Assembly (NCBI RefSeq): GCF_039555335.1
Contig: NC_092635.1
Span: 69,042,058-69,106,057, forward strand
Reading direction: 5' to 3'
Source of the DNA: Amphiura filiformis
Taxonomy: Eukaryota > Echinodermata > Ophiuroidea > Amphilepidida > Amphiuridae
DNA length: 64,000 nucleotides
The notes under the pieces were generated by a model. The model saw only the letters and a program-made list of their open reading frames with translations, was not told where the DNA came from and made no database searches. Both the position numbers and the translations under genes were made by a program. This document shows positions 22,331-34,384 of the stretch, in pieces. How positions within the stretch are numbered: the first letter of the stretch is position 1; the number at the start of each line of letters is the position of its first letter.

Positions 22331-25300
22331 TTCCCATTGTGCTACATGTGTATACCACACTCTCATGTGTACAACAATATTATCACTATAGATGATTTCC
22401 ATTGTGCTATACAACATTCCCATGTATACTACAACTTTTATCACAGGTGGAACAGAGTACTATAGATGATTTCCATTGTGCAATACAACACTCCCATGTA
22501 TACTACAACTTTATCACAGGTGGAACAGAGCACTATAGATGATTTCCATTGTGCTATACAACACTCCCATGTATACTACAACTTTGTCACAGGTGGAACG
22601 GAGCATTATAGATGATTTCCATTGTGATATACAACACTCACATGTATACTACAACTTTATCACAGGTGGAACGGAGCATTATAGATGATTTCCATTGTGA
22701 TATACAACACTCACATGTATACTACAACTTTATCACAGGTGGAACAGAGCACTATAGATGATTTCCATTGTGCTATACAACACTCCCATGTATACTACAA
22801 CTTTGTCACAGGTGGAACGGAGCATTATAGATGATTTCCATTGTGATATACAACACTCCCATGTATACTACAACTTTATCACAGGTGGAACTGAACACTA
22901 TAGATGATTTCCATTGTGTTAGACAACACTCCCATGTATACTACAACTTTATTACAGGTGGAACAGAGTACTATTGATGATTTCCACTGTGCTATACAAC
23001 ATTCCCATGTATACTAGGCTGCAACTTTATCACAGGTGGAACAGAGCACAAAGATGATTTCCATTGAGCTATACAACACTCCCATGTATACTACAACTTT
23101 ATCATGGGTGGAACAGAGCACAAAGATGATTTCCATTGAGCTATTCAACACTCCCATGTATACTACAACTTTATCATGGGTGGAACAGTGTACTATAGAT
23201 GATTTCCATTCAGCTATACAACACTCCCATGTATACTACAACTTTATCATGGATGGAACAGAGCACAAAGATGATTTCCATTGAGCTATACAACACTCCC
23301 ATGTATACTACAACTTTATCATACAACCCTCCCATGTATACTACAACTTTATCATACAACCCTCCCATGTATACTACAACTTTATCATGGGTGGAACAGA
23401 GCACAAAGATGATTTCCATTGAGCTATACAACACTCCCATGTATACTACAACTTTATCATGGGTGGAACAGAGTACTATAGATGATTTCCATTGAGCTAT
23501 ACAACACTCCCATGTATGCTACAACTTTATCATGGGTGGAACAGAGTACTATAGATGATTTCCATTGAGCTATACAACACTCCCATGTATGCTACAACTT
23601 TATCATGGGTGGAACAGAGTACTATAGATGATTTCCATTGTGCTATACAACACTCACATGTATACTACAACTTTATCATGGGTGGAACAGAGCACAAAGA
23701 TGATTTCCATTGAGCTATTCAACACTCCCATGTATACTACAACTTTATCATGGGTGGAACAGAGTACAAAGATGATTTCCATTGAGCTATACAACACTCC
23801 CATGTATACTACAACTTTATCATGGGTGGAACAGAGTACAAAGATGATTTCCATTGAGCTATACAACACTCCCATGTATACTACAACTTTATCATGGGTG
23901 GAACAGAGTACTGTAGATGATTTCCATTGAGCTATACAACACTCCCATGTATACTACAACTTTATCATGGGTGGAACAGAGTACTGTAGATGATTTCCAT
24001 TGAGCTATACAACACTCCCATGTATACTACAACTTTATCATGGGTGGAACAGAGCACAAAGATGATTTCCATTGAGCTATTCAACACTCCCATGTATACT
24101 ACAACTTTATCATGGGTGGAACAGAGTACTATAGATGATTTCCATTGAGCTATACAACACTCCCATGTATACTACAACTTTATCATGGGTGGAACAGAGC
24201 ACAAAGATGATTTCCATTGAGCTATACAACACTCCCATGTATACTACAACTTTATCATGGGTGGAACAGAGCACAAAGATGATTTCCATTGAGCTATACA
24301 ACACTCCCATGTATACTACAACTTTATCATGGGTGGAACAGAGTACAAAGATGATTTCCATTGAGCTATATACAACACTCCCATGTATACTACAACTTTA
24401 TCATGGGTGGAACAGAGCACAAAGATGATTTCCATTGAGCTATACAACACTCCCATGTATACTACAACTTTATCATGGGTGGAACAGAGTACAAAGATGA
24501 TTTCCATTGAGCTATACAACACTCCCATGTATACTACAACTTTATCATGGGTGGAACAGTGTACTATAGATGATTTCCATTCAGCTATACAACACTCCCA
24601 TGTATACTACAACTTTATCATGGATGGAACAGAGCACAAAGATGATTTCCATTGAGCTATACAACACTCCCATGTATACTACAACTTTATCATACAACCC
24701 TCCCATGTATACTACAACTTTATCATACAACCCTCCCATGTATACTACAACTTTATCATGGGTGGAACAGAGCACAAAGATGATTTCCATTGAGCTATAC
24801 AACACTCCCATGTATACTACAACTTTATCATGGGTGGAACAGAGTACTATAGATGATTTCCATTGAGCTATACAACACTCCCATGTATGCTACAACTTTA
24901 TCATGGGTGGAACAGAGTACTATAGATGATTTCCATTGTGCTATACAACACTCACATGTATACTACAACTTTATCATGGGTGGAACAGAGCACAAAGATG
25001 ATTTCCATTGAGCTATTCAACACTCCCATGTATACTACAACTTTATCATGGGTGGAACAGAGTACACAAAGATGATTTCCATTGAGCTATACAACACTCC
25101 CATGTATACTACAACTTTATCATGGGTGGAACAGAGTACAAAGATGATTTCCATTGAGCTATACAACACTCCCATGTATACTACAACTTTATCATGGGTG
25201 GAACAGAGTACTGTAGATGATTTCCATTGAGCTATACAACACTCCCATGTATACTACAACTTTATCATGGGTGGAACAGAGTACTGTAGATGATTTCCAT

Positions 25301-27010
25301 TGAGCTATACAACACTCCCATGTATACTACAACTTTATCATGGGTGGAACAGAGCACAAAGATGATTTCCATTGAGCTATTCAACACTCCCATGTATACT
25401 ACAACTTTATCATGGGTGGAACAGAGTACTATAGATGATTTCCATTGAGCTATACAACACTCCCATGTATACTACAACTTTATCATGGGTGGAACAGAGC
25501 ACAAAGATGATTTCCATTGAGCTATACAACACTCCCATGTATACTACAACTTTATCATGGGTGGAACAGAGCACAAAGATGATTTCCATTGAGCTATACA
25601 ACACTCCCATGTATACTACAACTTTATCATGGGTGGAACAGAGTACAAAGATGATTTCCATTGAGCTATACAACACTCCCATGTATACTACAACTTTATC
25701 ATACAACCCTCCCATGTATACTACAACTTTATCATACAACCCTCCCATGTATACTACAACTTTATCATGGGTGGAACAGAGCACAAAGATGATTTCCATT
25801 GAGCTATACAACACTCCCATGTATACTACAACTTTATCATGGGTGGAACAGTGTACTATAGATGATTTCCATTCAGCTATACAACACTCCCATGTATACT
25901 ACAACTTTATCATGGATGGAACAGAGCACAAAGATGATTTCCATTGAGCTATACAACACTCCCATGTATACTACAACTTTATCATACAACCCTCCCATGT
26001 ATACTACAACTTTATCATACAACCCTCCCATGTATACTACAACTTTATCATGGGTGGAACAGAGCACAAAGATGATTTCCATTGAGCTATTCAACACTCC
26101 CATGTATACTACAACTTTATCATGGGTGGAACAGAGTACAAAGATGATTTCCATTGAGCTATACAACACTCCCATGTATACTACAACTTTATCATGGGTG
26201 GAACAGAGTACAAAGATGATTTCCATTGAGCTATACAACACTCCCATGTATACTACAACTTTATCATGGGTGGAACAGAGTACTGTAGATGATTTCCATT
26301 GAGCTATACAACACTCCCATGTATACTACAACTTTATCATGGGTGGAACAGAGTACTGTAGATGATTTCCATTGAGCTATACAACACTCCCATGTATACT
26401 ACAACTTTATCATGGGTGGAACAGAGCACAAAGATGATTTCCATTGAGCTATTCAACACTCCCATGTATACTACAACTTTATCATGGGTGGAACAGAGTA
26501 CTATAGATGATTTCCATTGAGCTATACAACACTCCCATGTATACTACAACTTTATCATGGGTGGAACAGAGCACAAAGATGATTTCCATTGAGCTATACA
26601 ACACTCCCATGTATACTACAACTTTATCATGGGTGGAACAGAGCACAAAGATGATTTCCATTGAGCTATACAACACTCCCATGTATACTACAACTTTATC
26701 ATGGGTGGAACAGAGTACAAAGATGATTTCCATTGAGCTATACAACACTCCCATGTATACTACAACTTTATCATGGGTGGAACAGAGCACAAAGATGATT
26801 TCCATTGAGCTATACAACACTCCCATGTATACTACAACTTTATCATGGGTGGAACAGAGTACAAAGATGATTTCCATTGAGCTATACAACACTCCCATGT
26901 ATACTACAACTTTATCATGGGTGGAACAGAGTACTATAGATGATTTCCATTGAGCTATACAACACTCCCATGTATACTACAACTTTATCATGGGTGGAAC
27001 AGGACACTAT
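22330..27010. repeat. 72/73-bp satellite array with higher-order structure (about 64 copies)
   Basis: Monomer core ACAACACTCCCATGTATACT + ACAACTTTATCATGGGTGGA + ACAGAGCACAAAGATGATTT + CCATTGAGCTAT. The left part (to about 23030) has TCACAGGTGG variants; the rest is more homogeneous. A marker monomer (GTGTACTATAGATGATTTCC followed by ATTCAGC) recurs at about 23190, 24560 and 25850. Each is followed by two 33-bp partial copies (ATACAACCCTCCCATG), giving a higher-order repeat of about 1.3-1.4 kb. The 72-bp monomers keep a 24-residue periodic peptide open on both strands; this is a by-product of length. Confidence 0.95.
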
Positions 27011-27260
27011 CTATTGTGCTATAATGTAAATTATTTCTAGTGTCCTGTCCCTCCTGTGACAAAGTTGTGGTATACAAGGGAATGTTGTATAGCACAATTA
27101 AAATTATGATTTAGGTGTCCCTTCCCACCCGTGACAAAGTTGTGGTATACAATGGAATGTTGTATTGTTTAAATCAAATCATCTTTACTATCCTATCCCA
27201 CCTGTGACAAAGTTGCGGTGTTCATGGGTATCTTGTAAAGCACAATTTTAATCTTCTATA
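27010..27260. repeat. Degenerate inverted copies of the 72-bp satellite
   Basis: About three diverged units in the opposite orientation (TGTGACAAAGTTGTGGTATAC, then GGAATGTTGTATAGCAC; units near 27055, 27128 and 27205). The array therefore switches polarity at its right edge, and the inverted units are much more diverged than the main array. Confidence 0.8.
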
Positions 27261-27307
27261 TTTTACCCACATGTAACATTTATGTTTTTGTGTTTTATAT
27301 TTTAAAG

Positions 27308-27405
27308 AATGGTGCAAACTTCATGAAGTAAATGAACATGTGAAGCCATTGGCTGCGAGTTCGGGTGTCAGGGCATCTGATGTTTTGCAATTGATCTTCC
27401 TAGAG
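27308..27405 (+). CDS. Penultimate exon of an unidentified gene
   Basis: A pyrimidine-rich tract ending TTTTATATTTTAAAG precedes an exon that ends GAG/GTGAGT, a strong donor. After two leading bases it reads 32 sense codons without a stop: WCKLHEVNEHVKPLAASS then GVRASDVLQLIFLE. Splicing to 28493 keeps frame (phase 0) and gives ALALSKE-stop. The residue mix is that of a helical cytosolic protein. I do not recognise the family. Upstream exons would lie beyond the ~5-kb satellite and were not found. Confidence 0.6.
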
Positions 27406-28492
27406 GTGAGTTAAGGTTTACACTATATGTTTTGGGCAGAATTTTCGGCCGAATGTTAAATAAGTTTAGCTTAGATTTGCAAGTTTCATAAATGAAAATT
27501 TGCAATTATTTCTTGATATTTCTTGATTTATTTTTTAATATATCTAAGCAATAGTTTTGCCATTTTAACCCTCCCAAAAACATCATGCAAATGGGGTGGA
27601 AATGACACTACTTATATCAATCATTGGGATTTCCTTCATAAAACCAATACCATTCCTCATGTGTGTCAGCTTTACTTGTCTCAATATTCGAATGCAAATG
27701 CTGCTAGTTCATGCTACCATCTAACTCGCCTTATGTAAGACGTACATAGAACATATTGACCATTTTAGGTGGCATTTTATCTATATGTATTTTCAGATAG
27801 CTAACTCAAATACTACACCTTACAGATACAATAGCTAGCTATGTCAAATCCATTATGTTCATTTAACTTAAATCAGCAAAGAAAAGTGTTTAAATGGGAT
27901 TTTGTGAATTTGCATAAGTCAAGAAGCTGTTTTGAAAAATCACATCCTGTACGATAATTTTAAAGCAATTCTGTGCACAACACCATAGTTAAGTTTGCCA
28001 CCTTAAATATCTACCGTATATAATTTTTTTAAATTCTGTGACTTATTTATAATTCTATTACTCTTACGACCCATTATTCAAAATCGCGTACTGTGATTTG
28101 TTAAAACACGTCACATGAGAGCCCATTATTCTGCAATAATGGGTCAAGCGCCGTAACACACTCTACGCACAGCATTACGCTGTGCAATATTTCCGCGATA
28201 CACGCTCCACCTTGAAGTAAACAACTGAAAATATTTGTGCCAAAAATGATATTTTCTCTTTAAATCGCACTATTTTCTGGTAATAGAATAGAAATAAAGG
28301 GTGCAGCATTATCCTTTACACGCAAATAATGTGTCCTTGGCAGTAAAAGCGTCTAAATAATGGGTGAGGACACATTATTTGGGTGTAAGGATAATGCATT
28401 ACCCTTTATTTCTTAAATAAAAGGAAGGTCTGAAAATGTTGTGTTAATTATTATTAATATTCATGTTATTCTCATTAATAACTTTTCTGCAG
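27406..28492 (+). other. Last intron of the unidentified gene
   Basis: GTGAGT...CTTTTCTGCAG, 1087 bp. It contains a foldback at 28285-28415 and a GACCCATTATTC/CAATAATGGGTC inverted pair at about 28069-28145. No other exon was seen. Confidence 0.55.
28285..28415. repeat. Foldback inside the last intron
   Basis: AAATAAAGGGTGCAGCATTA and CCTTTACACGCAAATAATGT are matched inverted by ACATTATTTGGGTGTAAGG and ATAATGCATTACCCTTTATTT. The loop is near 28340-28360. Confidence 0.75.
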
Positions 28493-28516
28493 GCACTAGC
28501 ACTGTCTAAGGAGTAA
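28493..28516 (+). CDS. Terminal coding exon of the unidentified gene
   Basis: Follows TAACTTTTCTGCAG. Reads A-L-A-L-S-K-E then TAA (28514-28516), in phase with the 27308-27405 exon. A tiny coding end followed by a long untranslated tail is common. Support comes from the matched phase and canonical splice sites; its shortness keeps confidence moderate. Confidence 0.55.
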   Translation, partial: ALALSKE

Positions 28517-29396
28517 GGATTCCTTCAATAGTTTGCAGATTGAAGCAGCCTTTTAACAGGCAACAACACAAAGAACAAGAGAGTATAGAGAATCAAGAAT
28601 GCAGCAAATAAGAACTGCCCTGAAGTCTTTGGATGTCATTATTGGAACTTAATAACAATCCATTGCCATAGTCCATTTGGGACAAGATCAAGGCACAAAC
28701 CACCAGATAGTAGATGCCATGGTCCTTGAAACCAATTGATATTTTATGTAGTTGCTAATTTATAATAGATTACAGGGATACAATGTATATGATATGTGCA
28801 GCCACTGTCATCTGTGTATCAAATATAACACAGAGGTTGCATACTGAATTGCAGAGCTGGATTGATGGAATCATCGCCAACTGTTAGCATAGCAGGAGAT
28901 AAGCTATGTGTATGATAATTTGATGCGCCAATAGAAAACTCTATCTCCTCATCATTTAGCTTCCAGAGATTTTATGGTCATCCAGTGTTTTATTCAGTGA
29001 TGCTAGATGAGGCTGTTTTCATGGAGTTTGGATAAGATACATTAAAATATCTGTATAACTGAATGTCATCACCGTAACATATAGAGAGGTTTCTTGATTG
29101 ACAAGTGTATAATATTATGGTGAATGACATACATGTAACAGGGCCAATCATGGATCCTTGTGACAGGCTTTGTCGTCTAGATTTTAAAGGGGAGTGGTTA
29201 CTCACTCTCTAGTATGATGCTAGGCGAGTGGTCAAATCATTCTCTAGCATGATTGCTAGGAGAGCTGTTAACATTGTATTTGAACACAGATATTGGAACA
29301 TCTGTGATTTGAAGTGATGATTTTTATGTGAGCTGGCTATCTGGTGAATATAACTGGTATTACCATATAGTCACATAACAGTAAAAAAAAAATAAT
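28517..29396 (+). other. Probable 3' UTR and intergenic sequence
   Basis: Non-repetitive sequence after the TAA, with no canonical AATAAA that I could assign. The transcript end is not determined. The minus-strand 71-codon ORF here has no motif. Confidence 0.4.
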
Positions 29397-30180
29397 TCTT
29401 AAGGTTGGTCTTAACCCTCAGGGAATTATGGGCCTCATAACTGCTAAATTTTTGGTCTTTTAAAATGACAAAGACTTGATGAATTCATATGCGAGGTCAA
29501 ATTTGGGCAAAAATGCTCAGTTATGGAGAAAATTAAAAAACAATTTTACCCAAATTTTCATGGGCATTGTACCAAAAAAATTCTTTACAAAATTAATTTT
29601 TAAAAACCTATTTTGTATTCATTTTTTTAAATTTTGACCAACTTTGAGAAATTTTTACCAAAACTGGTTGAAAAATGCTCAATTTTGCGAAAAAAAAAAA
29701 ACATGAAAAAAGCCTGATTTTTCGCTCAATTTTCATTTTTTTTTGGTGAAGTTGATCAAAATTTTAAAAAGTAAATGGTCCTAGATATCTATACGCTGGC
29801 GAAGTTACGTAATAATCGGATTAACTACCATAGCAATAGGTACAAACAATTTTTGATTATATCGCGCTGCACTACTACGTTCATGCGGTACCTCTGCATT
29901 GAACCATAGATGTCAAAGAAATGCTAATCACTTGCACCTGTAAGATTAGTCTCTTTGAAAAGAGCGGTATTGTATTCAATCTACTATATGATTGACGACA
30001 GGTGATGAGTGCAACCTGCTTGTAGTGCAGCGCGGTATATTCAAAATTGTTTGCACCTATTGCTATGGTAGTTAATCCGATTAATTACGTAACTTCGCCA
30101 GCGTATATCTAGTTTTTTTAAAATAAAAATTTTTACTGAAGAATGTTTTTGTTGTTGCCAAAAATAATTTGGGTAAAAAA
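29397..30180. repeat. Foldback family C (AAGGTTGGTCTTAACCCT), copy 1, interrupted
   Basis: Begins AAGGTTGGTCTTAACCCT and runs through TTTTGACCAACTTTGAGAAA and AAAGCCTGATTTTTCGC. These blocks reappear at 57540-57985, whose right end is the inverted terminus AGGGTTAAGACCAACCTT. This copy is split by the MITE at 29792-30105. Confidence 0.75.
29786..30111. mobile_element. MITE with ~65-bp TIRs and TATCTA TSD
   Basis: The element 29792-30105 has ends TACGCTGGCGAAGTTACGTA and the same inverted, extending through GGATTAACTACCATAGCAAT. The direct repeat TATCTA flanks it (29786-29791, 30106-30111). The uninterrupted paralogue at about 57718 reads CCTAGATATTTTTATCTAG, supporting a real insertion. Confidence 0.85.
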
Positions 30181-30339
30181 ATTGGTTTGAATGTAAAGGT
30201 TTCTTGATCAATTTTCATTAACACAGCAATGAAATTCAGACATGGAACTTTCATAACTTTCAGCTAACTCCAATTAGGCTGGAATTAGCAAAGTCAAACA
30301 CTGAAAGGGATGCAAATTATTATAATTATATTCTCACAG

Positions 30340-31604
30340 TACAGGGTGTCCCAGAAAACATCTCCAGAAATAGACAATATCATCAAAATATTTTAAAAGC
30401 AGTGGGTAGCTCATTGTGCACATTATACACAAATTTTATTTTAATTCGGTTGGCTGGATGCAAAGAAATGAGTGATTGATCACACAATGCACACATCAAC
30501 AACTCATTCCAAGTTTGATTAACAGGCACTTTTGTCACACTTGCTCACCCCTTCGTAAAGTTTGTGTATCTCATTCAATTCAGTCCTCTGATCTATTTTA
30601 TACGATGGTATTATGTTACTCATGCTTGCACTGAAGGTGAAAAGCGTGAGTGAATATAACATTTGATCTGCCTTTACTTTGATACACAGTGCCTGAATTG
30701 TAAGAAACTTAACATGGATTGCAGAAATTGGATAGCTATACAATTAACAGATTTAATTCTTTACATAATATGTTAAACTTTCAAAACCCAAGAAATACAT
30801 GATTAAGCTTAGAGCTTCTAATTTTTTATACTGTGCTATATTATGTTTAATGTTTTAATTTTTTAAGTTAAAACTTTGCATTCATGGCAATATTTGAAGC
30901 AACATTTTGTCCAAGAAAACTTTGATTTTTGTAAGGTTTCCAGCTTTAATTCTTTGTGTTGTGCAATATGTTATATTGCAACTTTCCAAAGAACATGTGA
31001 GCCAAGAATGACAATGATCAAGTGCTTGTACATCTTTACGTGTAATTTTGATACCATGCAACATTATGTTCAAATTTTAAAAGATTTACATTTTACATAG
31101 CCATTTCTTGGAAAATTCCAAAACATTAATTATTGTGTGAGAAAACTTTTTTTGTCAGCTGGAATTCTTTATACAATAATTCTTTATGCAATAATTATAT
31201 TAATATTAACGAAAAAATATATTTACAAGTACCAAGCACCATTTTAGATTCAAGCTTTAATATCACATAGTATTTTCACATTTTAACAAAAGTTTATTAC
31301 ATGTTTAGCAAAACACAGATTGTGTAAGAAGAATAAAAAGAATTTCACCAAACAAAACACAAAGTCAATTGATAAGCATTAGTGTGCATTGTGTTGAATG
31401 ATCTTTCTTTCAAACTTAATGAAATGAATTGAGATGTATGTTATGTAATCGCTCATATCTTTGCAATCAATCAACCGATTCAAGTGTGTAAGATGCAGAA
31501 TAAGAGGGCTACATGCTGTTTTTATGTTTTGGATTTGGATGCTTATTTGTCAGCTTATGTCAAAATTCATTCACCTTTGTAATCTTTTTCTGGAACACCC
31601 TGTA
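30340..31604. mobile_element. 1.26-kb TIR element with TACAGGGTGT ends
   Basis: The left end TACAGGGTGTCCCAGAAAA and right end complement TACAGGGTGTTCCAGAAAAA bound an AT-rich interior. The short ORFs at 30519-31100 have no recognised transposase motif. Likely a non-autonomous DNA element at a TA target. Confidence 0.65.
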
Positions 31605-32298
31605 TATTAATTTAATTTGCTAGGTAACAGTAAGGAACTTCTTTAAAAGTTTTGCAAATTTCAATCTGCATAATTAATTAGAGCTAATTTTGACTTGTCC
31701 AAAAATTAGTCATAATTGAAAATTATGCAGATTGAAATTAAAAAAGTTAAATGTAATGTGTTTCTAGATAGCCCTTACAGCTACCCACATTGCAACATTA
31801 TAACATTTCCATTAGAGATAGAATTTAACTTCTTTTCCACAAAATGTTAGTTTTCACTGTCAGATATGTCCTCTTTTAAATTTGGCCTGAGCAAATGATG
31901 CAATAAAAAGAAAATCACTGTACAATACCAGCACATAAGCCGCCAATGTGAGCCACTCCTTCAAATGTGACTGGTGTCGGTCCCGCACGCCTTGTATGGA
32001 GAGTATTGTGAACATTGTGTGTTAAGTTTTGAAAAACATGAGGTTGTTCTCCTCAGCAAATGTTACAATATGACCTGATTTAAAAAAAAATGTCAAATCA
32101 GCAGTTTTTAGGTAAAAAAAATCCCTTAAGATGGGTAGGGGTTTCAGATTGCCATCAGCACACCCCTGTTAAAATTTAATTTGAGCCCCCCCTCCCCCAA
32201 CATTTTTTGTTTCAAATGAATGAGCATCAAGTCAGAGTGAGAATCTTGGATAAATCTGCCATATATGATTAAAAGTAAGTTTTATTCAAAGTGTCATA
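31605..32298. other. Non-coding stretch with a small hairpin
   Basis: TTTCAATCTGCATAATTAAT (31661 region) and AATTATGCAGATTGAAAT (31722 region) are inverted partners around a ~45-bp loop. No gene seen. Confidence 0.5.
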
Positions 32299-33090
32299 TT
32301 AAGGGGACTGTGTATTCTCAGAAATGCATTAATTAAAAGTGCTGTAACTTTAAATTAAACAAAATTTAATGCAAGTATATATTTTTGTTATGCAAAAAGT
32401 ACTTTTTTGAAGAAACTTCAAAAAAGCACATTGTTTTGCCTTAAATTATTTGGAACACACTGTACCCAAATTTGGATTTCATGGTGTTTTTTTGTAATTA
32501 GACACTCCATTCATGGAACGGTTTTTCATGATTTGGATATTAGTCTTATTTTTGAATTTTTGAATTTTCGTCTTATTTGGTCAATAATTCAAAATAAGGC
32601 CTAAGCGAGTCTAGGTTACAAAAAAAACACAAAATCCAAATTTTGGATTTTCCTTCCTATAGTGTGTTCCAAACAATTTTAGGCAAAATCATGAGGTTTT
32701 TTCTTATTTTCTTCAAAATTGTTCTTTTCACCCCAAATTTGTATTTATATTTAGATAATTTCCTTTCCAAAATGTATACTTTTATCTTGGATTAGTAACT
32801 TTTGGGCCATTCCATTTAAAATCCACACCACCCCTGTGGAAGATTTAGCTAAAGTCTTTCAAAGAGGGAGTATGAGTTTTGAATAGAATAAACCATTGGG
32901 TAACTTCATTTGAAATACTCACTCCAGCTGTGGAAGATATAGGTAAAGCCATAATACAGAGGGGAGTATGGGTTTCAAAATGATAAACCCTGACCAGTTA
33001 GGCAGTTACATTTGAAAAATATACTCCCCTGTGGATTTCAACTGGAATACTAGCCCATTATGCATTTCTGAGAATGCACAGTCCCTTTAA
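32299..33090. mobile_element. TTAA-flanked foldback element
   Basis: TTAA at 32299-32302 and 33087-33090 flank inverted ends GGGGACTGTGTATTCTCAGA and the complement of GGGACTGTGCATTCTCAGAA. The interior includes a second palindrome around 32400-32720 (AAATTTGGATTT...AAATCCAAATTT, GGAACACACT...AGTGTGTTCC) and a nested family B copy. The right TTAA is shared with the next element. Confidence 0.8.
32813..33058. repeat. Family B foldback repeat, copy 3 (nested)
   Basis: Starts GGGCCATTCCATTTAAAATC, ends GATTTCAACTGGAATACTAG. It is more diverged than the copies at 3871 and 50750, and lies inside the TTAA-flanked element. Confidence 0.65.
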
Positions 33091-33445
33091 GGGGGGTACT
33101 ACACCCCTAGCCAATTTTTTTTGCCTATTTTTTTGTTTTTCTCGAAAATTATAGCGCATTGGTGACAAGTAAGATATGTATATTATAGGGGCAAGGACTA
33201 CAACTACTGCACTGAAAATTCAGCAACTCAAGGCAAGTAGTTATTGATTTATTGATAAAATATTGGTTTTCCCTCATTTGTGACTGTAACTCCACAACTG
33301 TTGTCTGTGCTGAAATAAAATTTCCAGTGTAGCAGTTGTAGTCCTTGCCCTATAATATACATATCTTACTTGTCACCAATGCTCTATAATTTTGAGAAAA
33401 TGCAAAAATAGGCACAAAATTGGGCAGGGGTGTAGTACCCCTTAA
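33087..33445. mobile_element. TTAA-type MITE (GGGGTACTACACCCCT), copy B, intact
   Basis: The element 33091-33441 has ends GGGGGGTACTACACCCCTAG and the inverted GGCAGGGGTGTAGTACCCC. It is flanked by TTAA at 33087-33090 and 33442-33445. It is palindromic throughout and closely similar to 17841-18211. Intact TTAA on both sides supports a piggyBac-type origin. Confidence 0.88.
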
Positions 33446-34384
33446 ATATAATAAATTAAATGAAAATATAAATCATAGTCAATTGAAAACATACCAGTTA
33501 CATTAAATATCATTTATAGAAAAATAAAGTTATCTATTACTTGACTGAGTTTGTGTACCAAACCAAATTTGATTGATGGGAACAAAGAAAAATATTGTTA
33601 GTAAATTGCATGTGTATGTATATTGTGACATGCATAAAAACAGATGGTTGAGTGGTTCTAATAATTGCACAAGTACATGATTGCTATTATTGTATGTAAA
33701 CGAGAAATTATGTAACTTTTAGTATTTCAATTTTAAGTGTTCTATTATGATGCTATAATAATAAACAGTTCAAGAGAGAAATTAAACATTAGCCAGTGTA
33801 ATTATTGCATGTTTTACTGTCTCTTACCAGGTATCATGACTATCATCAGGGTTATAAATATATTCACCAGTGTTGCAATATGTCGGCAAAATTCATGACA
33901 TATTTTTTTTTTTTAAAAAGGCACAAAAATCATGGAAAGGTTCAGGGAGGAGACTGGATGTGATATGTCTATTTTTGACATCACTATTGGGTCACTATTA
34001 TGAAATCTTCACAAATAATTAATTCTAAATCATAAAATGTGTTATGTGTTTGCTAAATCAAAAATAATTATGTTATTCCAAAACCACTTTCAGCGTTGTA
34101 GTTTCGTAAGGCTTGTGCTTTCATAATGCGTGTCCTGTACTGCCTTGAAAAGTCATGAATTTTGGTTTAAATTACAAACATTTCATAAATAAATGTGGAA
34201 TGTATTGTTAATTGAAATTCAAAGAGAAAGTGACCATCCAAACTTGTTAAAGACAGGCATTCAAGAAGGAAGCAATATATCAGATCAATAATGGGTGTTT
34301 GGAGGCCAATGGAAGTACTATGACTACCACAAACAAAATTGATGGATACAAATGAAAACCCAGCCCATCCCCAACATGCCATTA
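33446..34384. other. Non-coding AT-rich stretch
   Basis: No exon, RNA gene or repeat with clear boundaries was recognised. Confidence 0.45.

Noticed and set aside
25435-25947. ORFs of up to 170 codons with a 24-residue repeat (MISIELYNTPMYTTTLSW...)
   Set aside because: By-product of the 72-bp monomer. The frame breaks wherever a 73-bp monomer occurs, and the opposite strand is equally open.
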